This document shows, in pieces, positions 46,644-56,100 of a stretch of 64,000 bases of DNA. The position numbers were made by a program, and so were the translations under genes. Under the pieces are notes generated by a model. The model was given only the letters and a program-made list of their open reading frames with translations, was not told the DNA's origin and did not search any database. Position 1 is the first letter of the stretch. The number at the start of each line of letters is the position of its first letter. The stretch is from Flintibacter faecis. Its GTDB lineage: Bacteria; Bacillota; Clostridia; Oscillospirales; Oscillospiraceae. The DNA lies in assembly GCF_014287875.1 (NCBI RefSeq), contig NZ_JACOPN010000007.1, positions 1 through 64,000 on the forward strand. Reading direction: 5' to 3'.

Positions 46644-46892
46644 GTGAAGGGAAACATGGAGGAGCGGGCCCAGCGCCTGGCCCTGTACATCATCGAAAAC
46701 CAGGCTACCGTCCGGGCGGCAGCGGGGCGGTTCGGAATTTCTAAGTCCACCGTCCACAAAGATATCTCCGAGCGCCTGCCCCAGTTCAATCACACGCTTT
46801 ATCTGCAGGTGAAGCAGGTGCTGGACGAGAACAAGGCCGAGCGGCACATCCGCGGGGGCATCGCCACCCGGCGGAAATATAAGGGACAGTAA
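46644..46892 (+). CDS. spoIIID: Sporulation transcription factor SpoIIID
   Basis: An 82-residue SpoIIID, the small DNA-binding protein that retunes mother-cell genes midway through sporulation. The helix-turn-helix AAAGRFGISKSTVHKDISERLPQ is nearly identical to the Bacillus protein, followed by the basic end RHIRGGIATRRKYKG. I start it at GTG 46644 (GGGGAG nine bases upstream, alignment with the family start); ATG 46656 is possible. Confidence 0.94.
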   Translation: MKGNMEERAQRLALYIIENQATVRAAAGRFGISKSTVHKDISERLPQFNHTLYLQVKQVLDENKAERHIRGGIATRRKYKGQ

Positions 46893-46958
46893 AGCCTTGC
46901 CCGGGGGCGCGGCGGCGGGTATAATGGGGGAAAGCTGACTGCGAAAGGAACATCGTCT

Positions 46959-47906
46959 GTGGAGTATTACTTCGCCCCCATGGAGGGGATCACCGGCGCG
47001 GAGTACCGCGCCGTCCACCACCGGCACTTCCCCGGTGTAGACCGCTATTACATGCCCTTTATCACCCCCACCCAGGACCGGGTGTTCACCCCCCGGGAGC
47101 TTCGGAACATCTCGCCGGAGCGCAATGCGGGCTATCGTGCCGTGCCCCAGCTGCTGACCAAGAATGCCGGGGACTTTAACTGGGCCGCCGGTGAGCTGTT
47201 CGCCATGGGCTATGACGAGGTGGATCTGAACCTTGGCTGTCCCTCCGGTACGGTGACGGCCAAGGGCAAGGGTGCTGGGATGCTGGCCGACTTAGAGGGC
47301 CTGGACCGCTTTCTGGACGGCGTCTTCTCCGCCTCCCGGGGCAAGGTCTCCGTGAAGACCCGCCTGGGGCTGCGGGACCCGGAAGAGATTTTCCCCCTGG
47401 TTGAGTGCTTTTCCCGCTACCCCATCTCTCTGCTCATCCTGCACCCCCGGGTACGCCAGGACTTTTACAAGGAGCCGGTGCGGCCGGACTACTTCGCCCG
47501 GGCGCTGGAGGTCTATCCCGGCCCCATGTGCTATAATGGCGGCCTGCGCACCCCGGAAGACTGCGCCGCCATGCAGGGGCGCTTCCCTCAGGTCCGGCAC
47601 TGGATGCTGGGGCAGGGACTGCTGGCCGACCCGGCCCTGATCCGCCGCTGCCAGGGTGGGCCAGCCCTCACCCGGCAGGAGCTGCGGGCCTTTCACGACG
47701 AGCTCTATCACACCTATCTGGACATCTTCCAAAGCCAGCGGAACACGGTATTCCACATGAAGGAGCTGTGGAACTATCTCTCCGTTTTGTTCGACCAGCC
47801 GGAGAAGCCCCTCAAGCGTATCCGCAAGGCGGATGCCTCCCCCGCCTATGAGAGCGCCGTGGACGAGCTGTTCACCCACCCGTTTCTCTCGGAAAAAGGT
47901 GAATAA
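46959..47906 (+). CDS. tRNA-dihydrouridine synthase
   Basis: A 315-residue FMN enzyme that reduces uridine in tRNA D-loops. APMEGITGAEYRA opens the TIM barrel, the catalytic cysteine is in DLNLGCPSGTVTAKG, and the C-terminal helical tRNA-binding domain is present. The start is GTG with AAAGGAA upstream. It lies 66 bases after spoIIID and ends at the first copy of a duplicated terminator. Which Dus subgroup it belongs to cannot be told by eye. Confidence 0.93.
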   Translation: MEYYFAPMEGITGAEYRAVHHRHFPGVDRYYMPFITPTQDRVFTPRELRNISPERNAGYRAVPQLLTKNAGDFNWAAGELFAMGYDEVDLNLGCPSGTVTAKGKGAGMLADLEGLDRFLDGVFSASRGKVSVKTRLGLRDPEEIFPLVECFSRYPISLLILHPRVRQDFYKEPVRPDYFARALEVYPGPMCYNGGLRTPEDCAAMQGRFPQVRHWMLGQGLLADPALIRRCQGGPALTRQELRAFHDELYHTYLDIFQSQRNTVFHMKELWNYLSVLFDQPEKPLKRIRKADASPAYESAVDELFTHPFLSEKGE

Positions 47907-47908
47907 CA

Positions 47909-47957
47909 CCCGGCCCGGAGCCTGCTTTATCAGGTCCCCGGGCCGGGTCATTACCCT
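47909..47957. repeat. 49-bp terminator repeat, copy A
   Basis: CCCGGCCCGGAG...CTCCGGGCCGGG-type hairpin (stem CCCGGCCCGG/CCGGGCCGGG) followed by TCATTACCCT. It matches 50366-50414 at 47 of 49 positions. It ends dus on the plus strand and includes the stop codon of the restriction-modification gene on the minus strand. Confidence 0.95.
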
Positions 47958-50263
47958 TTCATGATATCTGCAAATCTATCGGACAAAGCTCGAATTTTCT
48001 CCGCAATACTGCTCTCACTATCTTCTAATTTCTGATGCGGTGCTTGAATTTCCAATTCTTTCAATCTCCGTTGGATCGCCATTCTGCCATAAAAGAATCT
48101 CCATTTCTGCATATTGATCTGTGCCGCAAACCACGCTATCTCAGCATAGGTCATTCGATATTTGGGAAGCAATACCCGCACCGCACTGCCTCCATTTCCC
48201 CTGGCCATAAATCTCCAGGGTTGTACATATGCTTGTCCAAAACATGTAACAGTAATTGCCCCCTGTCGAAACACTTCTCCTTCTACATCCCTTACAAGGC
48301 GGATAATGCTATTTTGTGGATCGCCCGATGACACATAGGGGCACGAGCCTGCCAAGTAATTGCTCTCCCCTCTAGACTTCCCACCTGCGACGGTAAAGAA
48401 CGTCTCTACTGTTCCACTCTTTCCATACGGGATGTTTGGTAGCGCATACTCTGCCATTGGAAAGCTATCGATCACTTCATCTGCAAGCTCTTCAACACAT
48501 ATGGACGAAGTTAAAATTGACCTTGTCACATTTTCTATGTAATATGCCTGCTCATTGTTCAGAAAGTCAGGCTGTGACAAATACTGTTCGGGTGAAAATT
48601 CTGCGCCTATTTCCATCAACTGTTCAGCCTTGATCGTTGTAACTAACTGAGAATTCGGTTCTTCACCCTTCATGAATCTCTTAAACTGTTCCAACACCTC
48701 TGGTAATTGAGAGCCCTCAGCTTCAACTCGTTTTCCTTTTAACTTCTTAAATCCATCATTCCAAATTTTCGACATAAATATGCTGTCATTTTTGTTTTGC
48801 GGACGATGTGCTCTTGCAATCATGATCGTTGTATCGACCGCAGTTGGATAGAACAGATCTCCCGGAAGGCTTATCATCCCCAGTAGCGTGTGCTGCTTTA
48901 AAAACTCATATCTCCACCGAGCATTATCGTCATCTGCAAATATCCCCGATTTCACGACAACGGCCATAACTCCCAGTGTCTGTAAGGAATCCATCGCTGC
49001 GGATATAAAATCCCGTTCTGGCTCTTCTTCTTGTGAAAAAGGTGGATTTAACAGGGCTTTTGTAAATTTACCTTTCGTACTGTCTTTACTCTTCGGGTCG
49101 AAACAGCTGGCATTTTCGATGTGACTCTTTCCGTCTCCTCGAAAGAACATATTCAATGCAGCAAGCGACCACACCGTCGGATTGGTATCAAATCCATAAA
49201 GCGATTCTCTGACCGTCTCTGTTGAAACACCGATCTCTTTCGCAGTTCTTATCATCCGGTCAAACGCCGCAACTAAAAATCCCCCAGAGCCGCATGCAAT
49301 ATCAATTACCTTGTCCTGCGCCGTAATGTCGATCAACTCTGCGCAATATTTTGTAATGTGTCTCGGTGTAAATACGATGCCAAGCGAGTTGTTATCATAT
49401 CCGTATCGAATAAACGCCTCATAGAGCAATCCTAGGAAATCTGTATCCGTCTGCAAAACAGACTTGATATTTAGCCTTTTCAGCAAGAAAACGATCTTTC
49501 CTATTTTATTTGACAACCTATTATAGTCACCAATCGTTAATTTCAGTGCTTCGATCAACTGCTCTTTCTTTGTTTCTTCAAAATGATCGGTAGATTGGAT
49601 CGCTTCCGCTACCAGAGTATTGATAGATTTCAATTCTGCGCCATCCTCTAGATCGATCTCACCCCAATATAACGCAGTGATCACAGCTCCCAATACTTTT
49701 GGTCTTAGAGATGGTTCGATCTTGGCCGAACGTAAAATAGACGAAAGCTCTATAGCTACATCTATGTAATCAGATATTTGTGGTATAGAGACTTCCGTTG
49801 TCCCATTATTCGTGTAGACCGCACCATTCACCTCAAACAGGCTTGGAAAACTGGTCAATTCATACCCCTTTGAAGTCAGCGGCTTCCAATCCACTCCATT
49901 CCAAAAAAGAGAGCGAAATAAATATCCGTGATCCTCTTCCCCTGCTACACCGACCGCAATTTTGATAATATAGGAGCCTTTTTTATTGATCTGTTCCGCA
50001 TATTCAGTGGCTTCCTTCACCGCTTGGTCAATTTTCTTAACATCATTTTTCGCTTCTACCACCAAAATCGGAACAGATTTCTTGCAAACTAAAAAATCCG
50101 GCTTATTCCCTTGCAACCCACAGTCCGGGAAAAAGTCCTCTATTTCCTGCTCTTCAAGAAAATCTCCCCCCTTTTGAGGATGTCTAGTATCCCATCCCTT
50201 TTTCTCCGCGATTGCTCTGACCAGGTATCGGCTTCGAGCTTCTGCCCTTTTCCCTCTCGGCAT
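47951..50263 (-). CDS. Single-chain restriction-modification protein (nuclease, N6-methyltransferase, specificity region)
   Basis: A 770-residue protein with three parts. Residues 1-130: a HsdR-N-like PD-(D/E)xK nuclease (D56 in NKPDFLVC, E70 and K72 in VEAKND). Residues about 230-520: an HsdM-type N6-adenine methyltransferase with motif I DIACGSGGF (321-329) and NPPF (406-409). Residues about 600-770: an HsdS-like target-recognition region (PYVSSGDPQNS, GAITVTCFGQAYVQP). It could cut and methylate alone, as type IIG enzymes do. Base composition is visibly AT-rich against the GC-rich surroundings, and the gene is enclosed by a 49-bp direct repeat; both point to recent acquisition. Confidence 0.88.
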   Translation of the reverse strand: MPRGKRAEARSRYLVRAIAEKKGWDTRHPQKGGDFLEEQEIEDFFPDCGLQGNKPDFLVCKKSVPILVVEAKNDVKKIDQAVKEATEYAEQINKKGSYIIKIAVGVAGEEDHGYLFRSLFWNGVDWKPLTSKGYELTSFPSLFEVNGAVYTNNGTTEVSIPQISDYIDVAIELSSILRSAKIEPSLRPKVLGAVITALYWGEIDLEDGAELKSINTLVAEAIQSTDHFEETKKEQLIEALKLTIGDYNRLSNKIGKIVFLLKRLNIKSVLQTDTDFLGLLYEAFIRYGYDNNSLGIVFTPRHITKYCAELIDITAQDKVIDIACGSGGFLVAAFDRMIRTAKEIGVSTETVRESLYGFDTNPTVWSLAALNMFFRGDGKSHIENASCFDPKSKDSTKGKFTKALLNPPFSQEEEPERDFISAAMDSLQTLGVMAVVVKSGIFADDDNARWRYEFLKQHTLLGMISLPGDLFYPTAVDTTIMIARAHRPQNKNDSIFMSKIWNDGFKKLKGKRVEAEGSQLPEVLEQFKRFMKGEEPNSQLVTTIKAEQLMEIGAEFSPEQYLSQPDFLNNEQAYYIENVTRSILTSSICVEELADEVIDSFPMAEYALPNIPYGKSGTVETFFTVAGGKSRGESNYLAGSCPYVSSGDPQNSIIRLVRDVEGEVFRQGAITVTCFGQAYVQPWRFMARGNGGSAVRVLLPKYRMTYAEIAWFAAQINMQKWRFFYGRMAIQRRLKELEIQAPHQKLEDSESSIAEKIRALSDRFADIMKG

Positions 50264-50297
50264 GGTGAACCTCCTACACCCAAACTTATTTTTGAAA

Positions 50298-50326
50298 ATT
50301 ATATCATTTGCTCGTCTTATTTACAA
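50298..50326 (-). promoter_or_regulatory. Promoter of the restriction-modification gene
   Basis: On the minus strand TTGTAA (50326-50321), 17-base spacer, TATAAT (50303-50298). It lies 35 bases upstream of the start, and AGGAGG precedes the ATG. Confidence 0.75.
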
Positions 50327-50365
50327 CTTGATTTCTATAAAAGTCCTCTTTCTATATGATATTGT

Positions 50366-50414
50366 CCCGGCCCGGAGCCTGCTTTATCAGGTCTCCGGGC
50401 CGGGTCATTATCCT
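50366..50414. repeat. 49-bp terminator repeat, copy B
   Basis: Matches 47909-47957 with two differences (a C/T in the hairpin and one in the tail). It ends two bases before the stop codon of the phosphatase gene and would terminate that transcript. Confidence 0.95.
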
Positions 50415-50416
50415 GT

Positions 50417-50875
50417 TCAGTTTTCTGTCAACTGCTCCAGCAGTCCGGCGCACCCGGCGGACACATCCTCCCATGTGGCCTGAAAGTCCCCGGTGTACCA
50501 GGGGTCAGCCACCTCCTCCCCCGGGCGGCCGGCGTACTCCAGCAGCATGTGGATCTTGCCCGCCGGGTCCCCGCCGTAAAAGCGCCGCATATTCCGCAGG
50601 TTGGCGCTGTCCATGGCGATGAGCAGGTCATAGTCCTGATAGTCCCGGGCGGTGATCTGCCGGGCGGCGTGGCCCGCACAGCCGATGCCGTGCTCGGCCA
50701 GCTTGCGCTGGGCCGGAGGGTAGACCGGGTTGCCGATCTCCTCCCGGCTAGTGGCGGCGGATGCAATGCGGAACTGCGATGCCAGCCCCGCCTTCTCCAC
50801 CAGGTCCTTCATCACAAACTCCGCCATGGGACTGCGGCAGATATTGCCGTGGCAGACAAATAATACTTTTATCAT
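50417..50875 (-). CDS. Low-molecular-weight protein-tyrosine phosphatase
   Basis: A 152-residue cytoplasmic phosphatase. The P-loop CHGNICRS (C-x5-R) is at residues 8-15 and the general-acid loop DPWYTGDF is near the C-terminus. It starts at ATG 50875 with GAGGAA ten bases upstream; in-frame sequence before it is AT-rich and not conserved. Substrates may be phosphotyrosine or phosphoarginine proteins; no kinase gene is adjacent. Confidence 0.94.
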   Translation of the reverse strand: MIKVLFVCHGNICRSPMAEFVMKDLVEKAGLASQFRIASAATSREEIGNPVYPPAQRKLAEHGIGCAGHAARQITARDYQDYDLLIAMDSANLRNMRRFYGGDPAGKIHMLLEYAGRPGEEVADPWYTGDFQATWEDVSAGCAGLLEQLTEN

Positions 50876-51104
50876 AATCTCTATATTCCTCTTACAAAAG
50901 TTTATAGGCATTTTATTTATTATACTTTTATCAATTTTTCTATTTTTTGATCGCTGCTTGAAAATAATTTGTGAATTATTGTGATTTTCTGTTGTTTTTT
51001 CTCTGTTTTATAGTATGATTATATTGTTACAAGGCAGACACTGACCGTAGTATCAACTCGATATGGAATGGTGGTAAACAAATGAAAATAGGAGGAATTA
51101 TTCT

Positions 51105-51257
51105 ATGTTGATTTGGGTCTCCATCATCGCCGCCGCATTCCTGCCCTATCTGATGACTCGGGCCTGTGACCCCAACAACGTAAACCGGGACTTTTTTATG
51201 ATGGGGGCCTGTGCGGCCAGCGGCCTGGGGTTTTACTGCTTCCTGACCGTGCTTTAA
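51105..51257 (+). CDS. Small two-helix membrane protein, 50 residues
   Basis: I do not recognise this gene. It encodes 50 residues: an N-terminal hydrophobic helix (MLIWVSIIAAAFLPYLM), a short polar loop with DPNNVNRD, and a second helix (FMMGACAASGLGFYCFLTV). GGAGGA lies eight bases before the ATG. A nine-codon reading frame (51082-51111, MKIGGIILC) overlaps its start and could couple translation. A good terminator follows. Inner-membrane location is expected; function unknown. Confidence 0.7.
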   Translation: MLIWVSIIAAAFLPYLMTRACDPNNVNRDFFMMGACAASGLGFYCFLTVL

Positions 51258-51295
51258 AATCCGGCTATTGCCGAAATATCACTCAAATTATTTTA

Positions 51296-51335
51296 AAAAA
51301 GCAAGACACGGCTCGCCGTGCCTTGCTTTTTGCCT
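51296..51335. terminator. Bidirectional terminator
   Basis: AAAAAAGCAAGACACGGC pairs with GCCGTGCCTTGCTTTTT. Serves the 50-residue gene on the plus strand and a short minus-strand transcript. Confidence 0.9.
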
Positions 51336-51360
51336 GGAACAGGCTATGACATAGGCAATA

Positions 51361-51417
51361 TCACCCGGCGGGGCCGTTCAGCATATCCAGCGGCTGCTTT
51401 TGCTGCGTTGCTTCCAT
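51361..51417 (-). CDS. Possible 18-residue peptide gene
   Basis: On the minus strand a complete small unit is visible: promoter, an AAAGGA ribosome site six bases before an ATG, 18 codons (MEATQQKQPLDMLNGPAG) and a downstream terminator. The peptide is not hydrophobic and I recognise no family. It could equally be an accidental frame in a small non-coding RNA. Confidence 0.35.
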   Translation of the reverse strand: MEATQQKQPLDMLNGPAG

Positions 51418-51472
51418 AGCATGTCCTTTCTCAAACAGCAGATCCTCTCCTGTTTTCTCTTCTGCGCAGGCT

Positions 51473-51501
51473 ATTATAATGCCCCGCCGGTGCCTTGGCA
51501 A
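51473..51501 (-). promoter_or_regulatory. Promoter of a short minus-strand transcript
   Basis: On the minus strand TTGCCA (51501-51496), 17-base spacer and a perfect TATAAT (51478-51473). Transcription would end at the hairpin at 51296-51335, giving an RNA of about 170 bases. This fills most of the 314-base gap. Confidence 0.65.
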
Positions 51502-51515
51502 GGGGCAAAAAAGAT

Positions 51516-51552
51516 TCCCGCCCGGACTGCAGGTGCAGTCCGGGCGGTAGAA
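51516..51552 (-). terminator. Terminator of the nfeD-SPFH operon
   Basis: On the minus strand CCGCCCGGACTGC pairs with GCAGTCCGGGCGG, then GAATC and TTTTTT. Confidence 0.9.
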
Positions 51553-51571
51553 TGATTTGAAAAAATCGGGC

Positions 51572-52522
51572 TTATTCGGCCTTGGGCTCCTCGGTGGAGA
51601 ACACCGTCTTGCCCGCAGCGGCCAGACCGGCCAGGCCCTGGATCTCGCTGGGGATGATGATCTTGGTAGCCTTGCCGTTGGCGGCGGCCTGGAAGGCCTC
51701 CAGGGCCTTGATCTTGATCACACCATCGCCGGGGGCGGCCTCGTTGATGAGCTTGATGGCGTCGGCAGTGGCCTGCTGCACCTTCAGGATGGCCTGGGCC
51801 TCGGCCTCGGCCTCCAGGATCTTGGCCTGCTTGGCGCCCTCGGCCTGGAGGATGGCCGCCTGCTTGGCGGCATCGGCTTTCAGAATGGCGGACTGCTTTT
51901 CACCCTCGGCCACCAGGATCTGAGACTGCTTCTGGCCCTCGGCCTGGAGGATGGCCTCACGGCGCTCGCGCTCGGCCCGCATCTGCTTCTCCATGGATTC
52001 CTGGATGTCACGGGGGGGCATGATGTTCTTCAGCTCCACCCGGTTGACCTTGATGCCCCAGTTGTCGGTGGCCTCGTCCAGAATGGCCCGCATCTGGCCG
52101 TTGATGTGGTCCCGGCTGGTGAGGGACTGGTCCAGCTCCAGGTCGCCGATGATGTTGCGCAGGGTGGTGGCAGTCAGGTTCTCAATGGCGGACATGGGGT
52201 TCTCCACGCCATAGGCGTACAGCTTGGGGTCGGTGATCTGGAAGTAGATCACGGTGTCGATCTGCATGGTCACGTTGTCCTTGGTGATGACGGGCTGGGG
52301 CGGGAAGTCCACCACCTGCTCCTTCAAGGACACGTTCTTGGCCACCCGCTCGAACAGGGGGACCTTAATGTGCAGTCCCACCCCCCACACGGTGCGGAAG
52401 GCGCCCAGGCGCTCCACCACAAAGGCCCGGGACTGAGGCACCACCTTGATGCAGGAGCCCAGGATGATGAGCACGATCAGAATGACGATCAAGCCCATGG
52501 CAGCAGAAATAATGTTGTCCAT
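51572..52522 (-). CDS. SPFH/Band 7 membrane protein
   Basis: A 316-residue stomatin/prohibitin-like protein. One N-terminal membrane helix (residues 5-24, AAMGLIVILIVLIILGSCI), the SPFH domain (SRAFVVERLGAFRTVWGVGLH), then a long alanine/glutamate/glutamine-rich coiled coil with repeated ILQAEGxKQ units, and a Gly/Ala end. It forms ring-like membrane scaffolds that tune membrane proteases. It follows the NfeD gene, its usual partner. Confidence 0.93.
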   Translation of the reverse strand: MDNIISAAMGLIVILIVLIILGSCIKVVPQSRAFVVERLGAFRTVWGVGLHIKVPLFERVAKNVSLKEQVVDFPPQPVITKDNVTMQIDTVIYFQITDPKLYAYGVENPMSAIENLTATTLRNIIGDLELDQSLTSRDHINGQMRAILDEATDNWGIKVNRVELKNIMPPRDIQESMEKQMRAERERREAILQAEGQKQSQILVAEGEKQSAILKADAAKQAAILQAEGAKQAKILEAEAEAQAILKVQQATADAIKLINEAAPGDGVIKIKALEAFQAAANGKATKIIIPSEIQGLAGLAAAGKTVFSTEEPKAE

Positions 52523-52578
52523 AGTATCCTCCTTGTTATTTTCATTCTCTTTTCAACGATATGTTTCGAGGAATGCAC

Positions 52579-53007
52579 TCAGATAGCCTCTACAAGCACT
52601 TTCACGCCGGATATTTTCAGCACCCGCACCTCGGTCTCACGGGGGATGACCACATCGTGGGCGCTGCGGGCCGACCATATCTGCCCGGCCACATTCACCT
52701 GGCCGGTTCCGCTGAGGTTGTCGATCTGCTCTGTCACCACGGCGGTCTGGCCGATGACCCGGTCGGCGTTGGTGGCGGCGTGGCTGGTTTTTAAAAAGCG
52801 GGCGAACACAGGCCGGGCCAGGGCCAGGGTCACCCCGGACAGGGCCAGGAAGATCACGACCTGGAGCCAGAGCGCTCCGCCCAGCACCGACACGATCAGG
52901 GCTCCCAGAGCTCCCACCGCAAACCAGACGAAGGTAAGTCCGATGGTGATGGCCTCCCCCACCAGCAGCACGATCAACGCAATGAGCCAAAACGCACTAG
53001 GAAGCAT
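52579..53007 (-). CDS. NfeD family membrane protein
   Basis: A 142-residue short NfeD. Two or three membrane helices (residues 2-75) lead into the C-terminal OB-fold (DRVIGQTAVVTEQIDNLSGTGQVNVAGQIW). It partners the SPFH protein encoded 56 bases downstream. AAAGGAGG lies five bases before the ATG at 53007. Confidence 0.92.
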   Translation of the reverse strand: MLPSAFWLIALIVLLVGEAITIGLTFVWFAVGALGALIVSVLGGALWLQVVIFLALSGVTLALARPVFARFLKTSHAATNADRVIGQTAVVTEQIDNLSGTGQVNVAGQIWSARSAHDVVIPRETEVRVLKISGVKVLVEAI

Positions 53008-53144
53008 ACGTTCCTCCTTTCCCTTCAAGCTGATAGTTTGGTAAATTGATTATATCATGCCCCGCTTAAAAAAGCTATAGGGACTTTCTTAACTTTCTTT
53101 TAAGCTTTTCATTTTTCCCGATAACGGCTAAATAATTGCCGAAA

Positions 53145-53186
53145 TATGCTCCGCCGGACACTGTACTTTGGCCCGGCGGAGCATGT
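53145..53186. terminator. Stable hairpin between the GLUG gene and nfeD
   Basis: ATGCTCCGCCGG pairs with CCGGCGGAGCAT. A weak T-tract follows on the minus strand; probably the end of the MMPL-GLUG transcript. Confidence 0.55.
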
Positions 53187-53193
53187 TTCTCTC

Positions 53194-56100
53194 TTATTTT
53201 CCGGCCGGGACCTGCTTCGGTTCCGCCGGCTTTTTGTCGTTTTTGCTCTTTTTGTTCTTCTTGTGCAGCAGCGCGCCGCCTGCAGCCAGCAGGACCACAG
53301 CGCCGCCCCCGGCGATGGCCCAGACGAGCCAGATGGGGCCCTCCTCCTGAACGCAGAAGGTGATCTTCCGCTCCTGGCAGGGGATCATGGCATAGCTGCC
53401 ATCCACGGTGAGGTGCTGACGCTGCCAGCCCTCCGCCGTCTCCACCCACAGGGCATAGCGCTTGCCGTGGTCTGGCAGGCGGTAGTGGACGGTGTAGCTC
53501 ACATCGTCCAGCACAGGGTCGGTGACGGTGACGGTGTAGGCCGTGCCGGCGTGTTCTTTGCCGCTCTCGTCGGTCCAGGTCACGTCGGCGGTGGTGTGCG
53601 CCACCTTGGCGCTGCGGCTGAAGCTGCCGTCCACCAGGATCTCAGGCAGGCCGCTTCCGTCGGTGATGACGGAGGCATAGGGGGTATACTCCGCCTCCAG
53701 CGTCCGGCTGAAGGTCAGGTGTCCATAGTCGATATCGGGCCACTGGGCGGAGTAGCCCTTCTTGGCCGGGATATCAGGCAGACTCTGGACCCCCTGGCCA
53801 TACTGGAAGGGAACCACCGCCACCTGCTTGCCGTCGGCCATGAAAGTGAGCTGGAACTGGGTGAAGGCCCCGGGGGCATTGCCCAGGGCAGACAGCTCGT
53901 CAAAGGTGGTGGGTTGGGCCTTGCCGGTATAGCTGATGCCGTCCAGGCCGCCCAGGGTATCGTGAACGAACAGGTTGCCCGTCAGGGTGCCGTCGTCCTC
54001 CATGTCCCCGGCGATGGTACCCACATAGGCATCCCCCTTGTCGATCTCCACGAAGGAGCGGCTGTTTGCAATGGTGTTGCCATAACCGGCCACGCCGCCC
54101 ACATAGTCTTTGCCAGACAGCTGGCACCTGGCCCAGCTGTCCCGGATAAAGCCATAGGAGGCCCCGGCAATGCCGCCCACATAGTCCCCGTCGGTGCTGG
54201 ATACGGGACCATAGCCCTGGCAGCCGGACACCCGGCCCAGGTCCATAAGGCCCACCACGCCGCCGGTGCAGTTCTTCTTTCCGGTGATCTCTCCCCGGTT
54301 GATGCAGTCCAGCATCACCGCCCGGGCCAGATAGCGGAAGTCCAGCGACTTGTCGCCCACTTTGGTCAGGTCGTCCTCCGGGTCAAAGTCATACTCCACG
54401 GCCATGGACCCGGCGATGCCGCCCACATTCACGTCCCCCTCCACGCTGCCGTCGTTCTGGCAGGCGGAGATGAGCCCCGCGTCCGGCTTTCCGTCCCCAT
54501 CCTGGTCGGAGATATCCTCGAAGTAGTCGTCCAGGTCCTTGTCCCGCTCCTCGTCGATGGCATCCCGAATGAGGTCGATGATGACCCGCAGCTGGTCGTT
54601 GATGGCCCGCAGGTCGGCGATGGCGATGTCAGAGCGGTCAGACAGCACGTCGTTCATGCTGCCCGCGTTGTCCAGCAGGTCGGAGAAGGCATCGTCCACC
54701 GCGTCCCCCTTCTGAGTCAGGTCGTCGCCGATGATCTGAAACTGGATGGTGGGTTTGGCCGCCAGCTCATCCACCACCCGCTTGCCGTCGTCCAGAGCCT
54801 GCTTGAGCAGGTCCAGTCCGGCGGACAGGGTGTCCCCCGCGTCGGACAGGCTGCTCAGGGCATCGTCCAGGGGGTCGTGGGCCTTCTGCAGGTCGGCCAG
54901 CGCATCAGCAAAGTGGCTGCCCGCCTGGGAGAGATAGTCCCCCGCGTCCTTCAGATAGCCTATGGCATCGTCCAGGTCGTTGATGGCATCGCCCAGATTT
55001 TTCAGCAGGTGGTCGGTCAGGACACGCACCGCCCCGTCCACGCTGTCCAGCGCGCCCTTGGCCCGGACCAGCTCATCCATGGTCTTGTCCACCTGGGCCC
55101 GCAGGGCCTCCAGGGCCTCACCGGTCAGGCCGCCATTCTCATAGGCATCCAGGATGATCTGGAGCATCGTACCCATACTCACAGCCACGCCCCCCAGGGC
55201 GTCGGAGAGCTGGTCCATGCCCAGGACCAGCTGTTTGAGGGCGGCGGCGGTGTCCGCGTCGCTGCCCACCGCCCGGCGCAGGTCATCCAGGGCATCCCGA
55301 ATGGAGTTCAGGGCATACTGAGCCCTTTTGTGGGCATCGTCCATATCGTCCCGGGCATCATCCATATTGTCCGCCGCATCGTCCAGGGCATCGTTCACCT
55401 GACGCATACTGTCCATGGCGTCGGCCAGCTGGGAGGAGGCCTTGGACACGCGGTCCACCGACTGGCTGATGGTGTCCAGGATGGGGCTCATCTGGTCCAG
55501 GGTCCAGGAGATGCGGGCAAAGGCATCGTTCACCTGGTCGATGTTGCCGTTGCCCCAGTCGGTCATGGCATCGGTCAGGTCGTGAACGGCATCCTTTGCC
55601 GTACCGGCGCTGGCGGTAAAGTCGGTGATCTGCTGGGAGACTGCGTCCACTGTGGTTCCTGCGTGACTTAGGGTGGAGTCCATCAGGTCCTGAAGATGAT
55701 CCAGCTCATCCCACAGCTTGTTCAGGGTATCCTCGTCATATTTCAGGGTCAGTTGGGGCTCCAGCTGGCCGGCCACGCCGCCCACATCTTTGCGGCCCAG
55801 GACGGGGCCGCAGTTGGAGCAGCCGTCCAAATAGCCGGACTGGCGGCCCACCACGCCGCCCACGTTATAGCCCACATGGGCATAGCCCACCGGGCCGGAG
55901 TTGGAGCAGCTTTGCAGGATGCCGCTGGAATAGCCGGCCACGCCGCCGATGTCGGTGCAGGCGGGCATGTTCTGGGCGGAATTCAGCCGCTCCCAGTCCA
56001 CGCTGCTCAGGTCCTTCTCCGTCTCCACCTCGGTGGTATTGACGCTGCCGGAGTTCCGGCACTGGATCAGGCTGCCCAGGTTCCGCCCGGCGATGCCGCC

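Noticed and set aside
47951-50263. Ordinary type I HsdM subunit
   Set aside because: It carries its own HsdR-N-like nuclease and an HsdS-like region, and no separate hsdR or hsdS gene is adjacent.
47909-50414. CRISPR array or att-site pair of an integrated phage
   Set aside because: There are only two 49-bp copies with one gene between them and no integrase, so neither description fits.
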